Below, piece after piece: positions 44,952-55,000 of a DNA stretch of 64,000 nucleotides. A program made the translations under genes and the position numbers. The notes beneath the pieces are model-generated. The model saw only the letters and a list, made by a program, of their open reading frames with translations. It had not been told where the DNA came from and did not search any database. Origin of the DNA: Nannochloris sp. 'desiccata' (Eukaryota; Chlorophyta; Trebouxiophyceae; Chlorellales; Chlorellaceae). Each line of letters begins with the position of its first letter. Position 1 is the first letter of the stretch. The stretch covers positions 434,001-498,000 of the forward strand of contig JAGTXX020000004.1 of the NCBI GenBank assembly GCA_019044685.2, written 5' to 3'.

Positions 44952-46490
44952 ATGAAAATCATACAGTTTTATAGCCTAGCGACGGCTCTACTATTTTTCA
45001 CAAGCCCAATTCTAGCCCAAAACATCCGTAGATCAGCTGAATGTGCATCTTTTTTCCCTACTCTCTGTGCTCTCGCCGACGCCGAGATTGAAAAAGAGCA
45101 TTGTGATAATTGCACGTTTGATCCAGCCAAAATTTTTATATGTAAGGAAAAAAAACTCTCGTTCTCGCTGTTGCTTTACGTATTGACCGCGTTTGTTTGC
45201 TCATTAAATGCAGGTCCTCTAGTAGCAGCTGGCTATTATACCTACGCCACTGGCCGATCTGAAGGCGGTGGCTGCCCCAACCCATTTTTAGCCAATACAC
45301 ACCATCTCCCGCCTCCCTGTGGCGCCCGCTGCTGTAGAACCGAACACCAAGGCGCTTTTGAAGAAGATGACCCATTAGAAGAAGAGGAAGATGGTGTCCA
45401 TAATAATAGGAGCGGCGGTAGTGCTTTGTCATCTTCGCTTGGGCCCAGTACAACAGAAATTGCGGCCCATTCTGCCATCATGGGTGGCGGCACCGCCGCT
45501 CCTTTGCCCCGTATTCAATTCGAACCCACCGACTCTACATGTAGGTATAAAGAAATCAGTCGAGGGCAAGTGATGCGATTTTTAGCTCTACACAACAGTT
45601 CCTTTGTGGTCGTGGGCGACTCGACCATGAGACAAACTTTTCTTAGAATGGTGGCGATGATGCGAGGCCAACAGCGACTCGTAGATCCGCATGTACATAC
45701 CCATGCTCAGTATCAAGTATGTAGAGAAGTAGATTTTTTAAGACTTGCGGCAAACAACCCAGCAGGGTATGCTTCCCCCTCGAATCCAAAATTTTTAAAA
45801 GGGCAAGTTCCGGCATTTTTTCGAATGGAGGTTGGCCCGGGGCAAGCTGATGCAAAGAGAGTTTTATCGGAATGTTCACATCCAGCTATAGAAATGAATT
45901 ATTTACAAGCGCCATTATGGGTCGCCCAAGAAGAAGTATTGGAACGGTACTTTAATGGTTTACCAACCGGTCACAAACCAACTGTAATTGTGTCGGTTGG
46001 CTTTTGGCAACCTGAAGCTCGGGTCCCAGTTAGTTATCTCCAAGCCTTGGAAAATCTTAAAGACAAAGCATTACGTGTTGTCTACGTTGGCGTCCCCGTC
46101 TCTAGAGTATTAGATGAACAGAGAAGGGATCATTTAACAAAAAGGAATGCTCAAATGAGACGATGGGTACAAAATCAAGGCCCTCCATACTCTTTTGTCG
46201 ATTTTGATGCCATGGTCTCCGCCCCTGGCGCCCCTAATGGCACCTCGGGGAGTAAACACTTTACCTGCTGGGCAGAATGGAAGAGTGCAAGATTTCCTTC
46301 GGGGGCGGTCGGTAACCCTGCAGGGACCGGACAGTTGACGGTGAATGGCGTGAATAAACTACACACTGATGTGGATGGCACATGTGCGGATGAGATGAAT
46401 AGAAACTTGTGGCAAGTTATATTAAATGGACTGTTAGATTCATCGGGTGCGCAAGCACTAGCTACCACAACTGAACCTGGGGGCGGATAA
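44952..46490 (+). CDS. Secreted SGNH/PC-esterase-like hydrolase
   Basis: Probably two exons, 44952-45141 and 45214-46490, with a 72-base GT-AG intron (488 residues); if the intron is kept the frame continues and the protein has 512. A signal peptide is clear (MKIIQFYSLATALLFFTSPILA). The block I motif FVVVGDSTMRQTFLRM carries the nucleophilic serine of SGNH/GDSL-type esterases and resembles PC-esterase and trichome-birefringence-like polysaccharide O-acetyltransferases. VSVGFWQPEA may be a later block, and KLHTDVDGTCADEMNRNLW near the C-terminus may supply the catalytic Asp/His. The cysteine-rich N-terminal region suggests disulfides. It likely acts in the secretory pathway on carbohydrate acyl groups; the substrate is inferred only from family. 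Confidence 0.8.
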   Translation: MKIIQFYSLATALLFFTSPILAQNIRRSAECASFFPTLCALADAEIEKEHCDNCTFDPAKIFICKEKKLSFSLLLYVLTAFVCSLNAGPLVAAGYYTYATGRSEGGGCPNPFLANTHHLPPPCGARCCRTEHQGAFEEDDPLEEEEDGVHNNRSGGSALSSSLGPSTTEIAAHSAIMGGGTAAPLPRIQFEPTDSTCRYKEISRGQVMRFLALHNSSFVVVGDSTMRQTFLRMVAMMRGQQRLVDPHVHTHAQYQVCREVDFLRLAANNPAGYASPSNPKFLKGQVPAFFRMEVGPGQADAKRVLSECSHPAIEMNYLQAPLWVAQEEVLERYFNGLPTGHKPTVIVSVGFWQPEARVPVSYLQALENLKDKALRVVYVGVPVSRVLDEQRRDHLTKRNAQMRRWVQNQGPPYSFVDFDAMVSAPGAPNGTSGSKHFTCWAEWKSARFPSGAVGNPAGTGQLTVNGVNKLHTDVDGTCADEMNRNLWQVILNGLLDSSGAQALATTTEPGGG

Positions 46491-46786
46491 ATTCAGCGGG
46501 AAAACAATGAACAAGAAAGTGAGCGAGAAAGGGCGTTGTACTTATATATTTATCTTATTATTTTCATTTGATTTGCGTATTATCGATCTTGTTTTTTAAT
46601 ACTACTGTGATTTGTACATGAAAATAATCTATTTAATCAAAAACCATAAACGTAAAGTTTTGATTGTGGTTTTATCGTTTATTTATATCAGCTCAGTTCT
46701 CAAAATCATAACTCTATGAGGTATTCAATGCAGTACTTTATTTATACTGTCGAAATTTACAATAGTTACTACGCCTTGTCTTTACT

Positions 46787-48118
46787 CTAAGCAAGCAATC
46801 CTTTTATTTCATCATTTTTAGCAACGTCCGCTGCCATCGTGCCTTCCTTATTCTTCACCGCTTTTAAACTATCTCCCTTCTGCACCCCAAGCAATGCTTT
46901 ACACACTTCCATCCTTCCATTTGCGGCAGCAAGATGCAGTGCTGTATTCCCGGCAGAATTTACAGCTAAAACTTCAGCTCCAGCTTGGAGTAATGCCTTC
47001 ACCGCTACAGTTTTGCCATTTCTTGTAGCCAACATTAATGGAGTCCATCCCTGCTGGTCTGCTGTATTGACCTCAGCACCATGCGCAAGTAAAGCCTTAA
47101 TGCTTTCGATTTCTCCTTGTTGAGAAGCCACGTGCAAAGGGGATGCAAAATCTTTGCAGCCCTTGGTCGCGTCTGCCCCATGCTGCAACAATAAAGAAAC
47201 CATGTCGATCTCTTGTACTTCTAAAGCGTAATGCAAGGCTGTTCTTCCATCAAAATCTTCCACATCAATTTTCACTTCACCGCCGAATTCTTCGAGTAAG
47301 AATTTGACCATCTCTTCTTCACCTTCTTCTACAGCCAGGTGAAGGACAGTTTGATGAAAGGGGCCAAGATCGGCCCCGCCACAGGTCCAGCCTCCTTGCG
47401 CGTAGGTCGATTTATGAATATTCTGCAAGTTTACATTCGCTTTATGACGATGCAGGAGTTTGATCAAATCAGTGTTTCCCGCACGGACCGCCAGGTGGAG
47501 AGGGGTGTCTCCTGTTTTGTCTTCTCCGACCCAATGCTGATCAGGGACAGCACCCTTTGATAATAACAAGCTAGCGACCCCGAGATGACCACCCTGGACG
47601 GCTAAATGAAGTGGAGCAGCTCCATCTGGGCCTAGTACTGACGGTTCAGTCTCCGGTTCCTCTATAAAAAGTTGGCGGAGAGCAGGGAGATCGCCAGCAG
47701 CGGCAGCGGTGAAAATGCGAGGGTCTGGGCCACCTAGGAGTTGACGAAGTTTGCCATCTTTAGTTAATTCATAGGGAAAACGCCCGTGGCCATCAGGAAT
47801 GAAAGGATCAGCGCCCAGATCCATAAGAAGCTTGACTGCTTCTTCTGCATTTTTGTGAGCACCAGCGGCAAAGTGCAATGGAGTGCATTGCATGAAATTT
47901 TCAACGTTTGGGTCCAAACCGAGATCGACAAGTTTACGGATAGCGTTGACGCTGCCTTGAATTGCGGCTACATGAAGAGCTGTCTGTCCAATGCGATTGG
48001 CCCAAAAGACGTCAGCTCCAAGTTGTGTTACTGCATACTCAATCGCAACGGCATCGTCGTCTCTAGCGAAAGATAAGAGTGCTTGGGGGTTGAATCCATT
48101 GATGGTTGGTGCAGCCAT
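46787..48118 (-). CDS. Ankyrin-repeat protein
   Basis: Intronless, 443 residues from the ATG at 48118. About eleven ankyrin repeats fill nearly the whole chain, with canonical phrases such as GQTALHVAAIQGSVNAIRKL, DTPLHLAVRAGNTDLIKLL, GWTPLMLATRNGKTVAVKAL and GNTALHLAAANGRMEVCKAL. No other domain is present, so it is likely a protein-interaction scaffold; the partner is unknown. One repeat (about residues 245-265) is interrupted by a short Cys/Gly-containing insert. A TTACA (TGTAA on this strand) lies 26 bases past the stop. Confidence 0.93.
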   Translation of the reverse strand: MAAPTINGFNPQALLSFARDDDAVAIEYAVTQLGADVFWANRIGQTALHVAAIQGSVNAIRKLVDLGLDPNVENFMQCTPLHFAAGAHKNAEEAVKLLMDLGADPFIPDGHGRFPYELTKDGKLRQLLGGPDPRIFTAAAAGDLPALRQLFIEEPETEPSVLGPDGAAPLHLAVQGGHLGVASLLLSKGAVPDQHWVGEDKTGDTPLHLAVRAGNTDLIKLLHRHKANVNLQNIHKSTYAQGGWTCGGADLGPFHQTVLHLAVEEGEEEMVKFLLEEFGGEVKIDVEDFDGRTALHYALEVQEIDMVSLLLQHGADATKGCKDFASPLHVASQQGEIESIKALLAHGAEVNTADQQGWTPLMLATRNGKTVAVKALLQAGAEVLAVNSAGNTALHLAAANGRMEVCKALLGVQKGDSLKAVKNKEGTMAADVAKNDEIKGLLA

Positions 48119-48431
48119 CCTATCTATTATGGGATAAAAGGTCAAGAACTGCGATTTTTGATGTATTGGTGATCTTTAATATTGATCAAAAATTAATGCC
48201 TCTTCAATACAAGATTCACACTTGCCGCCCGACAAGGTACTTGGTGATTTATATGCTCACACGATTTTAATAATTTAATGTCCTGGGATTTCTTTGAGAG
48301 GCAAAAGAAGAGGTACAAGTTTGACAGGACTCCTCCTCCGTGAGGTACAAAAAAAAGCCTTTTAAATAGATGCGTTTGACTTCCGGATAAACAACATCAA
48401 TTTATTGATATTTGCATAACTCGTATTTTCC
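48119..48431. promoter_or_regulatory. Shared intergenic region between divergent ankyrin and LYRM9 genes
   Basis: A 313-base region between divergent start codons. AT-rich; no motif identified. Confidence 0.4.
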
Positions 48432-48832
48432 ATGACTGGGAGTCTAGCAGCGCAAGGAAGGAGTCTATTTAGGAAATTGCACCGTTCAATTAATCAGCTG
48501 CCAAGGTACTTGTCTACTTAAACTTATTACAAAAGCTGCATGCGATTTGCCGTTGATTTAATGCTTTAAAATCTTTCTCGGCTAGCAAAATCATCTGCCT
48601 CTTCGCAAGTTCGACAGCTCGATGAACGTCTGATGTTTTTTAACTGAATTTATTTTGCAGAAAAGAGCTTCGTGACCACTATTCTCGCACTCTTCGCACG
48701 GAGTTCATAGCCCATTCGGATTTACAAGACCAGGAACTCTTTGTAAAGCTCCGAAAGCAAAGTCTCAACGACCTTGCCTGGATTATAAATAAGTACTCGC
48801 CCAAAATTTCAACCACTTCAGCAAACAAATAA
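48432..48832 (+). CDS. LYRM9: LYRM9-like LYR-motif mitochondrial protein
   Basis: Two short exons, 48432-48505 and 48661-48832; 81 residues, so easy to miss. The junction completes an Arg codon in phase. LYR-motif proteins are small three-helix factors that bind acyl carrier protein and assist assembly of mitochondrial complexes. The protein shows RSLFRKLHRSINQLP at the N-terminus, then RDHYSRTLRTEFIAHSD and LNDLAWIINKYSPK. These correspond block by block to human LYRM9, including its W-I-x-N-K-Y end. The LYR tripeptide itself reads LFR here. Its stop lies 19 bases before the next gene's ATG, which leaves almost no room for a separate promoter. Confidence 0.85.
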
Positions 48833-48851
48833 CTAGTGTATATAGCTCATC

Positions 48852-50450
48852 ATGGTATTAACACGGCGCCAGGAACAGATGCTTATGCGTCAATATCACG
48901 TAGCATCAGATGGCAACTTCCCAGCTACCCCTGAAACCCCAGGCGAAAAGATTCTTCCCAATGGCCAACGTCTAAAATCAGCACTTAAATTACAAACACG
49001 ACTTCGGCCTTGGGAATCTGAAAGCGAAGATGAAGCAGACAATCCCTCACCTCCCAAAGGTGGATTTGGTGGTGATAGCTTGAAAAAACGTGTTAGAATT
49101 GATAGTCAAGGGAATATGGTACATATATTTGAAAAAGATCAGAGTCAATTCACAGAGGACGTTTTAAGTGGCCATGCCGCTAGATTTGAGGAAGAGGTAG
49201 AGGAGGAAGAAAAAGATACGTATTCTCCTGGATATATCAATGGAGGGAGTCTCATTACCGGAAACCGTCGTAATGCTCTTAGCAGTAGCAATAATTCAAA
49301 TAGCCGAGGAGAAAGAAAAAATAAGAGAGGCGGCGGTAACAAAATCAGCTCGAGCACTTTTGGTGGTATATCTCCTTCTGTTATTGCCATGATAGCGTTA
49401 TTAACATGGGCAGTAAGCAGTTCATGGCTGATATTTCTTAATCGTGATATTATGAGATTCAAAGGGTTCCCCTGTCCACTGATGCTGCCTGCTTTATCAC
49501 AACTGGCCTGTGCGTTGATGGCCTGGGGCGTTGGCGCTGCTGGCTTTGTCTCTGTCCGTCCTTTTAATTTAAACGAATTTGGGAAACGCCTTTCCCCTTT
49601 GGTTTTTGGGTCTGTCATGTGTATGGCATTGGGAAACACCGCGTATTTGGGCCTTTCAGTCGCTTTCCTCAACATTCTTAAAGCCCTGACCCCAGCGGTG
49701 ACATTAATGCTCAGTGCTGCCGTGGGCATGGAATCTTTCACGGCTGGCGCCTTCTTTTCTACCTTATTAATCGCCTATGGGACCGGCATAGCTACCATGC
49801 AGGAGACTGCAAATAACGCTGCATTCCACTGGCCATCGTTCATTTCTTTTACTACGAGTATTTTATTTGAAAGTATCCGAGTCGTGATGGCGGCAAAATC
49901 TTTGAGAGGGATGAAAACACCCTATAATCCCGTAGAAATGCTTGCCCACGTGGGTCCCTTTGTGTTCTTGGGTATGGGCACTTTATCCATGGTAGCAGGG
50001 GAATGGAAGGATATTGCACAGTTGGGGTGGAGTGGTGTTGGGGGTTTGATCCCGGATATGGTCCTCGTGTGTATTTTAAGTTTTTTAGTGAATGTGTCTA
50101 GTTATTATGCGATTATGCATACGAGTAGTACTACATTCAAAGTAGTTGGTAAGTTTAGTCATTTTTGTAAATATTATTGGTAATTGGTAGTTGAATTCTT
50201 GATCTCTTTTATTAAACATGTTGGAAGTTGACTGCGGGGCTTTTCCCTCTTTTTTTTCTCCCCCACAATTTTTGCAGGGTGTTTTAAGAATGCGGTTGTG
50301 ATTTGGTTGAGTATGCTGCAAGGTGATATGGTGACGAGAAGGCAATGGGAAGGGTTTGCAGTATCTACTGCTGGATTCTTGCTGTATACTTGGGCGAAAT
50401 CTAGATCGGTAAATAGAAATAGCAGTGGCGATAGCAAGAAGGCCCGTTGA
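48852..50450 (+). CDS. Nucleotide-sugar/triose-phosphate-type transporter (DMT superfamily)
   Basis: Two exons, 48852-50148 and 50278-50450; 489 residues. The first about 175 residues are hydrophilic, with acidic and Asn/Ser-rich tracts, and should face the cytosol. About ten membrane segments follow, starting SVIAMIALLTWAVSSSWLIFLN. Family motifs are AYLGLSVAFLNILKALTPAVT and the late NVSSYYAIMHTSSTTFKVVG joined to GCFKNAVVIWLSMLQGD. The last four residues, KKAR, fit a KKxx retrieval signal and point to the Golgi or ER rather than the plastid. Substrate unknown. The start lies 19 bases after the LYRM9 stop. Confidence 0.9.
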
Positions 50451-50751
50451 TTAGTTCGTGTTGTTTTTGTCAGTTATTAAATTTTAGAGAGGCAACCTCA
50501 CTCGTACTCGTTTCCTGTGTGTCGAGGGGGGAGTTGTTGGTATCCAGGTTCTTGACTTTGACCTATTTAGACACATAAGTTAAGGAGAGGAGGAAAGCGC
50601 TGCTACGCTGCGCTGCGATATGCTCCCATTTGAAGAATTTATTATTTTAATTAAAAAAAATCCTCCTCAGTTGCTTTACATATAGTATTTAAACATTTTT
50701 GGGAATTTTAAGTACTCCTCTTTGAGTGTTCAAGACTTACATAACTACAAG

Positions 50752-51231
50752 ATGGCCTCTAAGAAAAGCACTGCTGCAGCAAAGAAGGATGTTGCATCAC
50801 CGCCAGTGTTATTAACGCAAGGGCAAAGACGTAGGTATGCGCTAGGAATGGTGTTCGCCTTAGTAGTCTTCGCCATCGGCAGCCTTGGATTACTGGTATT
50901 GCTCGGTAAGTCTGGCAACAGCGCCTTAAATATTACCCATCTCGCAATGCCCTAGCCTGTTGGGGGAAAATGAATCAATTTTCCAGTTTTATTCTCCCAT
51001 CTAAATTCACACTCCTGCCGTTGCTTGTATGTTCCAGATCAAGAGGAGAAGAAGCATTGGTATGCACATACTCAGTTTGCAACCTATTGGCGAAAACTGA
51101 CTGAAATTAATCCCATGGTGACGGCAGTCGCCTTCAATGGAGGAGGTATCTATAGTTTCATCTTGTTCGCAAGATTAAGAGCGGATAATAGAGCTCGTAA
51201 AGCATCAAAGACAGGGAAGAAGAAGGTGTAG
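50752..51231 (+). CDS. Small two-span membrane protein of unknown function
   Basis: Two exons, 50752-50905 and 51038-51231; 115 residues. A Lys/Ala-rich N-terminus precedes a strong membrane span (YALGMVFALVVFAIGSLGLL). The second exon carries HWYAHTQFATYWRKLTEINP and a weaker hydrophobic stretch (AVAFNGGGIYSFILFA), then a basic tail ending KKKV, which fits a KKxx ER-retrieval signal. The exon junction completes an Asp codon at GT-AG sites. I do not recognise the family. A TGTAA lies 109 bases past the stop. Confidence 0.75.
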
Positions 51232-51467
51232 GTTACATTAAAACTCAACCCAATAAATTTGAATCACCACCAGAGAGCGGGAAAAGTACTATTAGCTGAC
51301 GTAATAATGACATAGCCTTGTTGTTTCAGAGCGCCTGATTGTAATAATTACACTATCATACTGTTCATTCAATTCAGAATATTTTTATAATGCATGGTTT
51401 AAAACGGCAAAATCTCAAGCAAGAGAAGAAAACGCCAAACACAAAAGAGTCGCTTGATAAAATTCTT

Positions 51468-53345
51468 TTACACATCCAAACCAGAAAGCTCTCCTTGCGC
51501 CTTCTTCAACATATCTAACTTTAAAGTCAACGCTTCCCTACGTTTCGCCACAGCATCATCCTCACCCAACAATCTCTTCAAACTATTCTCAGCCTGACCC
51601 GCCACTGTCGCCTGCAACGTCTCCAGAAGCCTCTCCTTTGCAGGCAACACCATACAATGCACAATTGCCTTGGGTACAGTCTGTGACATCTGTGTACAGA
51701 TTTCCCGTACATACCCAGACACTTGATTAATAATACGCTTGTAGTGCCTTTCTTCAGCAGTACCTTCAGGCTCTTCAGTGACCGGGCGTCCATCTAACGT
51801 GTACATCACCTTTCCATCTGGCATTCTACCCATCTGAATAGTTCTGAAATACTCTGCAGTAATATATCCACGTTCCATTTCGACCATAATACCAACCATG
51901 TGCCTGGTCTCATCTTTAAACTTATCAAGAGCGGAATACGCAGCGGTAACAAGCTCCCTTTTCAAAGTGGGGTAGCGTTTTAACAATCTGAGGTCATCAG
52001 AGTTGGAGATATTGTCTACCATACGGCGGAGAAGGACGTATACCTCTTCAACGCTCTTCTCAGAAGGTTCTTTCAAGTAGCCCAACGCTTCTTCTAAAAG
52101 ACGACGGTACCCAGCTTCTGGGGCAACCAAATGTGGCTGGATTCCATCAGCTTCCTCAATAACGCGTTTCACGTAGTTGACTTCCAAGATCTTCTTAAAA
52201 GGCTGCTTTTCAATAGCGTCTGGCAGACGTTTTTCAAAGACTGTGAGAATAAGTTCACCGCCACCTTTGCCACCGTCAATCAATTTGCCAAAGGCAGTTT
52301 CAAACTTGCGTGCCAAGGTGAGGACAGCGTGCACCATTTCACCACGTCCGTTTGCTGTAGGTCCACCCATAGCGTTCAGATCTTTATTCAAATCCATAAT
52401 AGACTTATTTAAGAATCCGGAAATATTAGGCAATTGACGCCTGACAGATTGAATCAGTTTATCAGAGAGATCGTTACTGAGATGCTCAGTACCCACATTT
52501 CGAAGCCCTGCGTAGTCGGAATTATTGAAAAACTGCATTTCACGACTACGTGCAGCTCCCATATCCATATTATTATCGATATCACGTTGACCACGGTTGA
52601 CCACACCAATCCAGCCGTTGCGCAAAGTGTACGTATGTCCTTCGAGTACATCTCTGCAATTTGTACCTGGATCCATAATGTCCAGCTTTGTAAGCACACC
52701 TACAGTGCGTTCACCAGTAGGGTCCACTTCTCTGGCTAGGCGCAAAGCATCAGATGTTGCTAAATCTGCATTTGCGGGGGTCACGGCAAGAATGATAACA
52801 TTTTCGTGTTTTACGTAATCCCTAGCCATATTTTCGAGCTCAGTAACGATGCTTTTAGGCTGTCCGTCAATGGGGACCTTGGTTAAACCGGGCATATCGA
52901 CCATGGACAAGGCAGGTAAGGAAGGAGAGACGATACGAAGGGTCATTGGAACAGGAGAAACAATCGTGCCACGCTTTTGAGTATGGCGTTTTGTTTCTTC
53001 TTCGATTTCACGACGAATGGATTCAAAATCGTTAAATCTTTGGCCAGGGAGATGACCAAATTCTCCATATTCTTGGGCATTTGGGTCTGAAGCGGTCTCA
53101 AGTTGTAATTCCAAAGGACGACGGGTTACAATTCCTGTACCACGAGGAAGAAAATCACGACCTACTACAGCTTCCAATACGGAAGATTTTCCGGAAGATT
53201 GGCCTCCAATGACCACGATCTTGGGGAGTTGACGAGCGAGTGAAGGGAGGCCACCAGCGCCACGACCTTCATCGCCAACTTGTGTATCACCGGCAAGAGC
53301 TGCGATTTGGGAGACGCGATTCACCGCGCGTAACACAGCGTCCAT
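51468..53345 (-). CDS. Dynamin-related GTPase, DRP1 type
   Basis: Intronless, 625 residues. A membrane-remodelling GTPase of the plant-style DRP1 (phragmoplastin) class, active in cell-plate formation, endocytosis or organelle division. P-loop GGQSSGKSS at 47-55, switch II DMPGLTK at about 155, TKLD at about 220. The stalk and the GTPase effector domain follow (VYVLLRRMVDNISNSDDL, then the C-terminal helix ending KKAQGELSGLDV). There is no PH or proline-rich domain, as expected for DRP1. It is complete, unlike the dynamin-like gene at 56097-58033. Confidence 0.94.
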   Translation of the reverse strand: MDAVLRAVNRVSQIAALAGDTQVGDEGRGAGGLPSLARQLPKIVVIGGQSSGKSSVLEAVVGRDFLPRGTGIVTRRPLELQLETASDPNAQEYGEFGHLPGQRFNDFESIRREIEEETKRHTQKRGTIVSPVPMTLRIVSPSLPALSMVDMPGLTKVPIDGQPKSIVTELENMARDYVKHENVIILAVTPANADLATSDALRLAREVDPTGERTVGVLTKLDIMDPGTNCRDVLEGHTYTLRNGWIGVVNRGQRDIDNNMDMGAARSREMQFFNNSDYAGLRNVGTEHLSNDLSDKLIQSVRRQLPNISGFLNKSIMDLNKDLNAMGGPTANGRGEMVHAVLTLARKFETAFGKLIDGGKGGGELILTVFEKRLPDAIEKQPFKKILEVNYVKRVIEEADGIQPHLVAPEAGYRRLLEEALGYLKEPSEKSVEEVYVLLRRMVDNISNSDDLRLLKRYPTLKRELVTAAYSALDKFKDETRHMVGIMVEMERGYITAEYFRTIQMGRMPDGKVMYTLDGRPVTEEPEGTAEERHYKRIINQVSGYVREICTQMSQTVPKAIVHCMVLPAKERLLETLQATVAGQAENSLKRLLGEDDAVAKRREALTLKLDMLKKAQGELSGLDV

Positions 53346-53999
53346 AGTTGCTGGTTTCTTTGTTCTGCAGGGTAAAAAGACGAAGAGGTGAGTTTAGCGG
53401 CCTTAGGTTGAAGAATGAAAGTAAAAAGAGCACACTTGCTCGGGAGTTCAACCCAAATCTCTGGGGAAAAATAATCTTAGCCTTGCTCAAAGGTAAGCAC
53501 TATAGGTTGAACAACAAAGACACTTGGGCACTTTATTGCAGCGTCCAGGCGCTGTGAGCGCCTCTCTGGCCTTTGGGCAGCTTGAACAAAAATAGGCTTG
53601 AAATCAAGTTGACGAAATCGAGGCCCAAGCAACCAGATCGCTAGTTACAAGTGCTAAAAACTGATTCTCAAAACCGCTCCTACCTTGCTGCACACTTGTT
53701 TTCTTCGCCTCGGCTAAGTTGTCAAAAAAATCAATCAAACTTTATTCAAGTTATTCAATCGACTCCCTCAGACAGTCAAGGCAGCTATGGACCTTCTGAA
53801 TGCCAACTCAAATTTCCTAGATGAGTTAAAAATGAAAGGCATGGCTACAGCAACGCGTTTTACTGCACACGCCTGCTGGGTGTTCCCGTTCAAACTTGGC
53901 GTTCGGAGTCCCAAGGATAAAATTGCAGGATGGCACTATGCTGCGGTACATTTTCCAATTTGAGGCAATCACATATATACGATTCATACCCAGAGTGCA
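53346..53999. other. Intergenic region, possibly with a 5' exon of the TPR gene
   Basis: This 654-base region lies between divergent start codons. In-frame ATG codons at about 53788-53840 open a short frame (beginning MKGMATATRFTAH) that stops at 53963. It could be an upstream exon of the TPR gene, but no junction is certain. Confidence 0.3.
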
Positions 54000-54734
54000 A
54001 TGGGTCAGCCATTCCGTTGTTTGCCTATAACCGAGCTGAATTCAATCCTACAATCAATCACACGTCGTCTACCTTTAGCCCACCCAGCATCTCTGGTCCC
54101 TTTAGTCCCCTTTACATTTCGGAATGGACCTCGGGTTGCGCTTTCAATTACTCTCTCGGCCTTAACCGTGGCTACTACTGTACCATCTCCAGCATTAGCC
54201 TCCATCCCTCTTTCGTCCCCTGCGCCCCAAGAGCAACAACGCCTTGCTTTAGGCCAACTTGGGGTCAACACTCGCCGCCCACAGCAGAATAACAATAGAG
54301 AAGAAGAAGAACCTGTTAGTAAGCAAGTAGAACGTGTCATGGCGCTCATGGAAGAAGCTAGAACTGCATCTGATGACGGCGACTTCAGTACCGCCCTTCG
54401 AGCTCACTCTGAAATAATAGCTCGATATCCTGACTTGGCACTTGCAGAACGTGCTCGAATAGCTCGTGGGTTACTGTTATACCAAGTCGGTAAACCTCAA
54501 GAGGCATTACTTCAGTTGGAGGATGAAGAGGTAGCTCTAAGAGGCAATGCGGAAGTGCATGCAGCCTTGGCGGTGATCTTTTATGATCTTGGAAAGCCAG
54601 TACAAGCGGAAAATCAGTGGAACGTCGCCTCCGAGTTTGATTCTAGATATTCTGATGTTTATTGGGTGCAAAAGGAACGGCATTGGCCACCTAAATTGAT
54701 TATAGCCCTGGAAAACTTCTTAAACCTTTCATGA
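54000..54734 (+). CDS. TPR-like protein, probably thylakoid lumen
   Basis: 244 residues from the ATG at 54000. The first about 45 residues are poor in acid and rich in Leu, Pro, Ser and Arg, like a chloroplast transit peptide. A hydrophobic stretch ending SPALAS (about 46-68) looks like a lumen-targeting signal with an Ala-x-Ala cleavage site. The mature part carries TPR-like helix pairs (ALMEEARTASDDGDFSTALRAHSEIIARYP, shown in part as ALMEEARTASDDGDF). The C-terminus (RHWPPKLIIALENFL) is of a type I associate with plant and algal TPR proteins. Function unknown. An additional upstream exon cannot be ruled out. Confidence 0.65.
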   Translation: MGQPFRCLPITELNSILQSITRRLPLAHPASLVPLVPFTFRNGPRVALSITLSALTVATTVPSPALASIPLSSPAPQEQQRLALGQLGVNTRRPQQNNNREEEEPVSKQVERVMALMEEARTASDDGDFSTALRAHSEIIARYPDLALAERARIARGLLLYQVGKPQEALLQLEDEEVALRGNAEVHAALAVIFYDLGKPVQAENQWNVASEFDSRYSDVYWVQKERHWPPKLIIALENFLNLS

Positions 54735-55000
54735 TGAAAAATAAACTGTTTTTCTCTCACCCGCTTTTTTCCTGCTGTGTATTTGATTGATTAATTTGTT
54801 GTATTACAAACTGTGTGTAACTTCAGTTTTACAAATTCAGATTTAATGATTTAGTTTGGGGTATAAGTCGTTCATAAAATTCGGTGTACTAAATAGGGAA
54901 AGTCATTAAGAAGGGAAGGGAAGAAAGAGAGAAAAGTTCAAAAATAAAAATGGAGCAACAATCATTGATATCTAGCACCTGTATTATTAATTAATTAAAA

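Noticed and set aside
49145..49741. 198-codon minus-strand frame opposite the transporter
   Set aside because: Shadow frame; the sense strand has clear membrane spans and family motifs.
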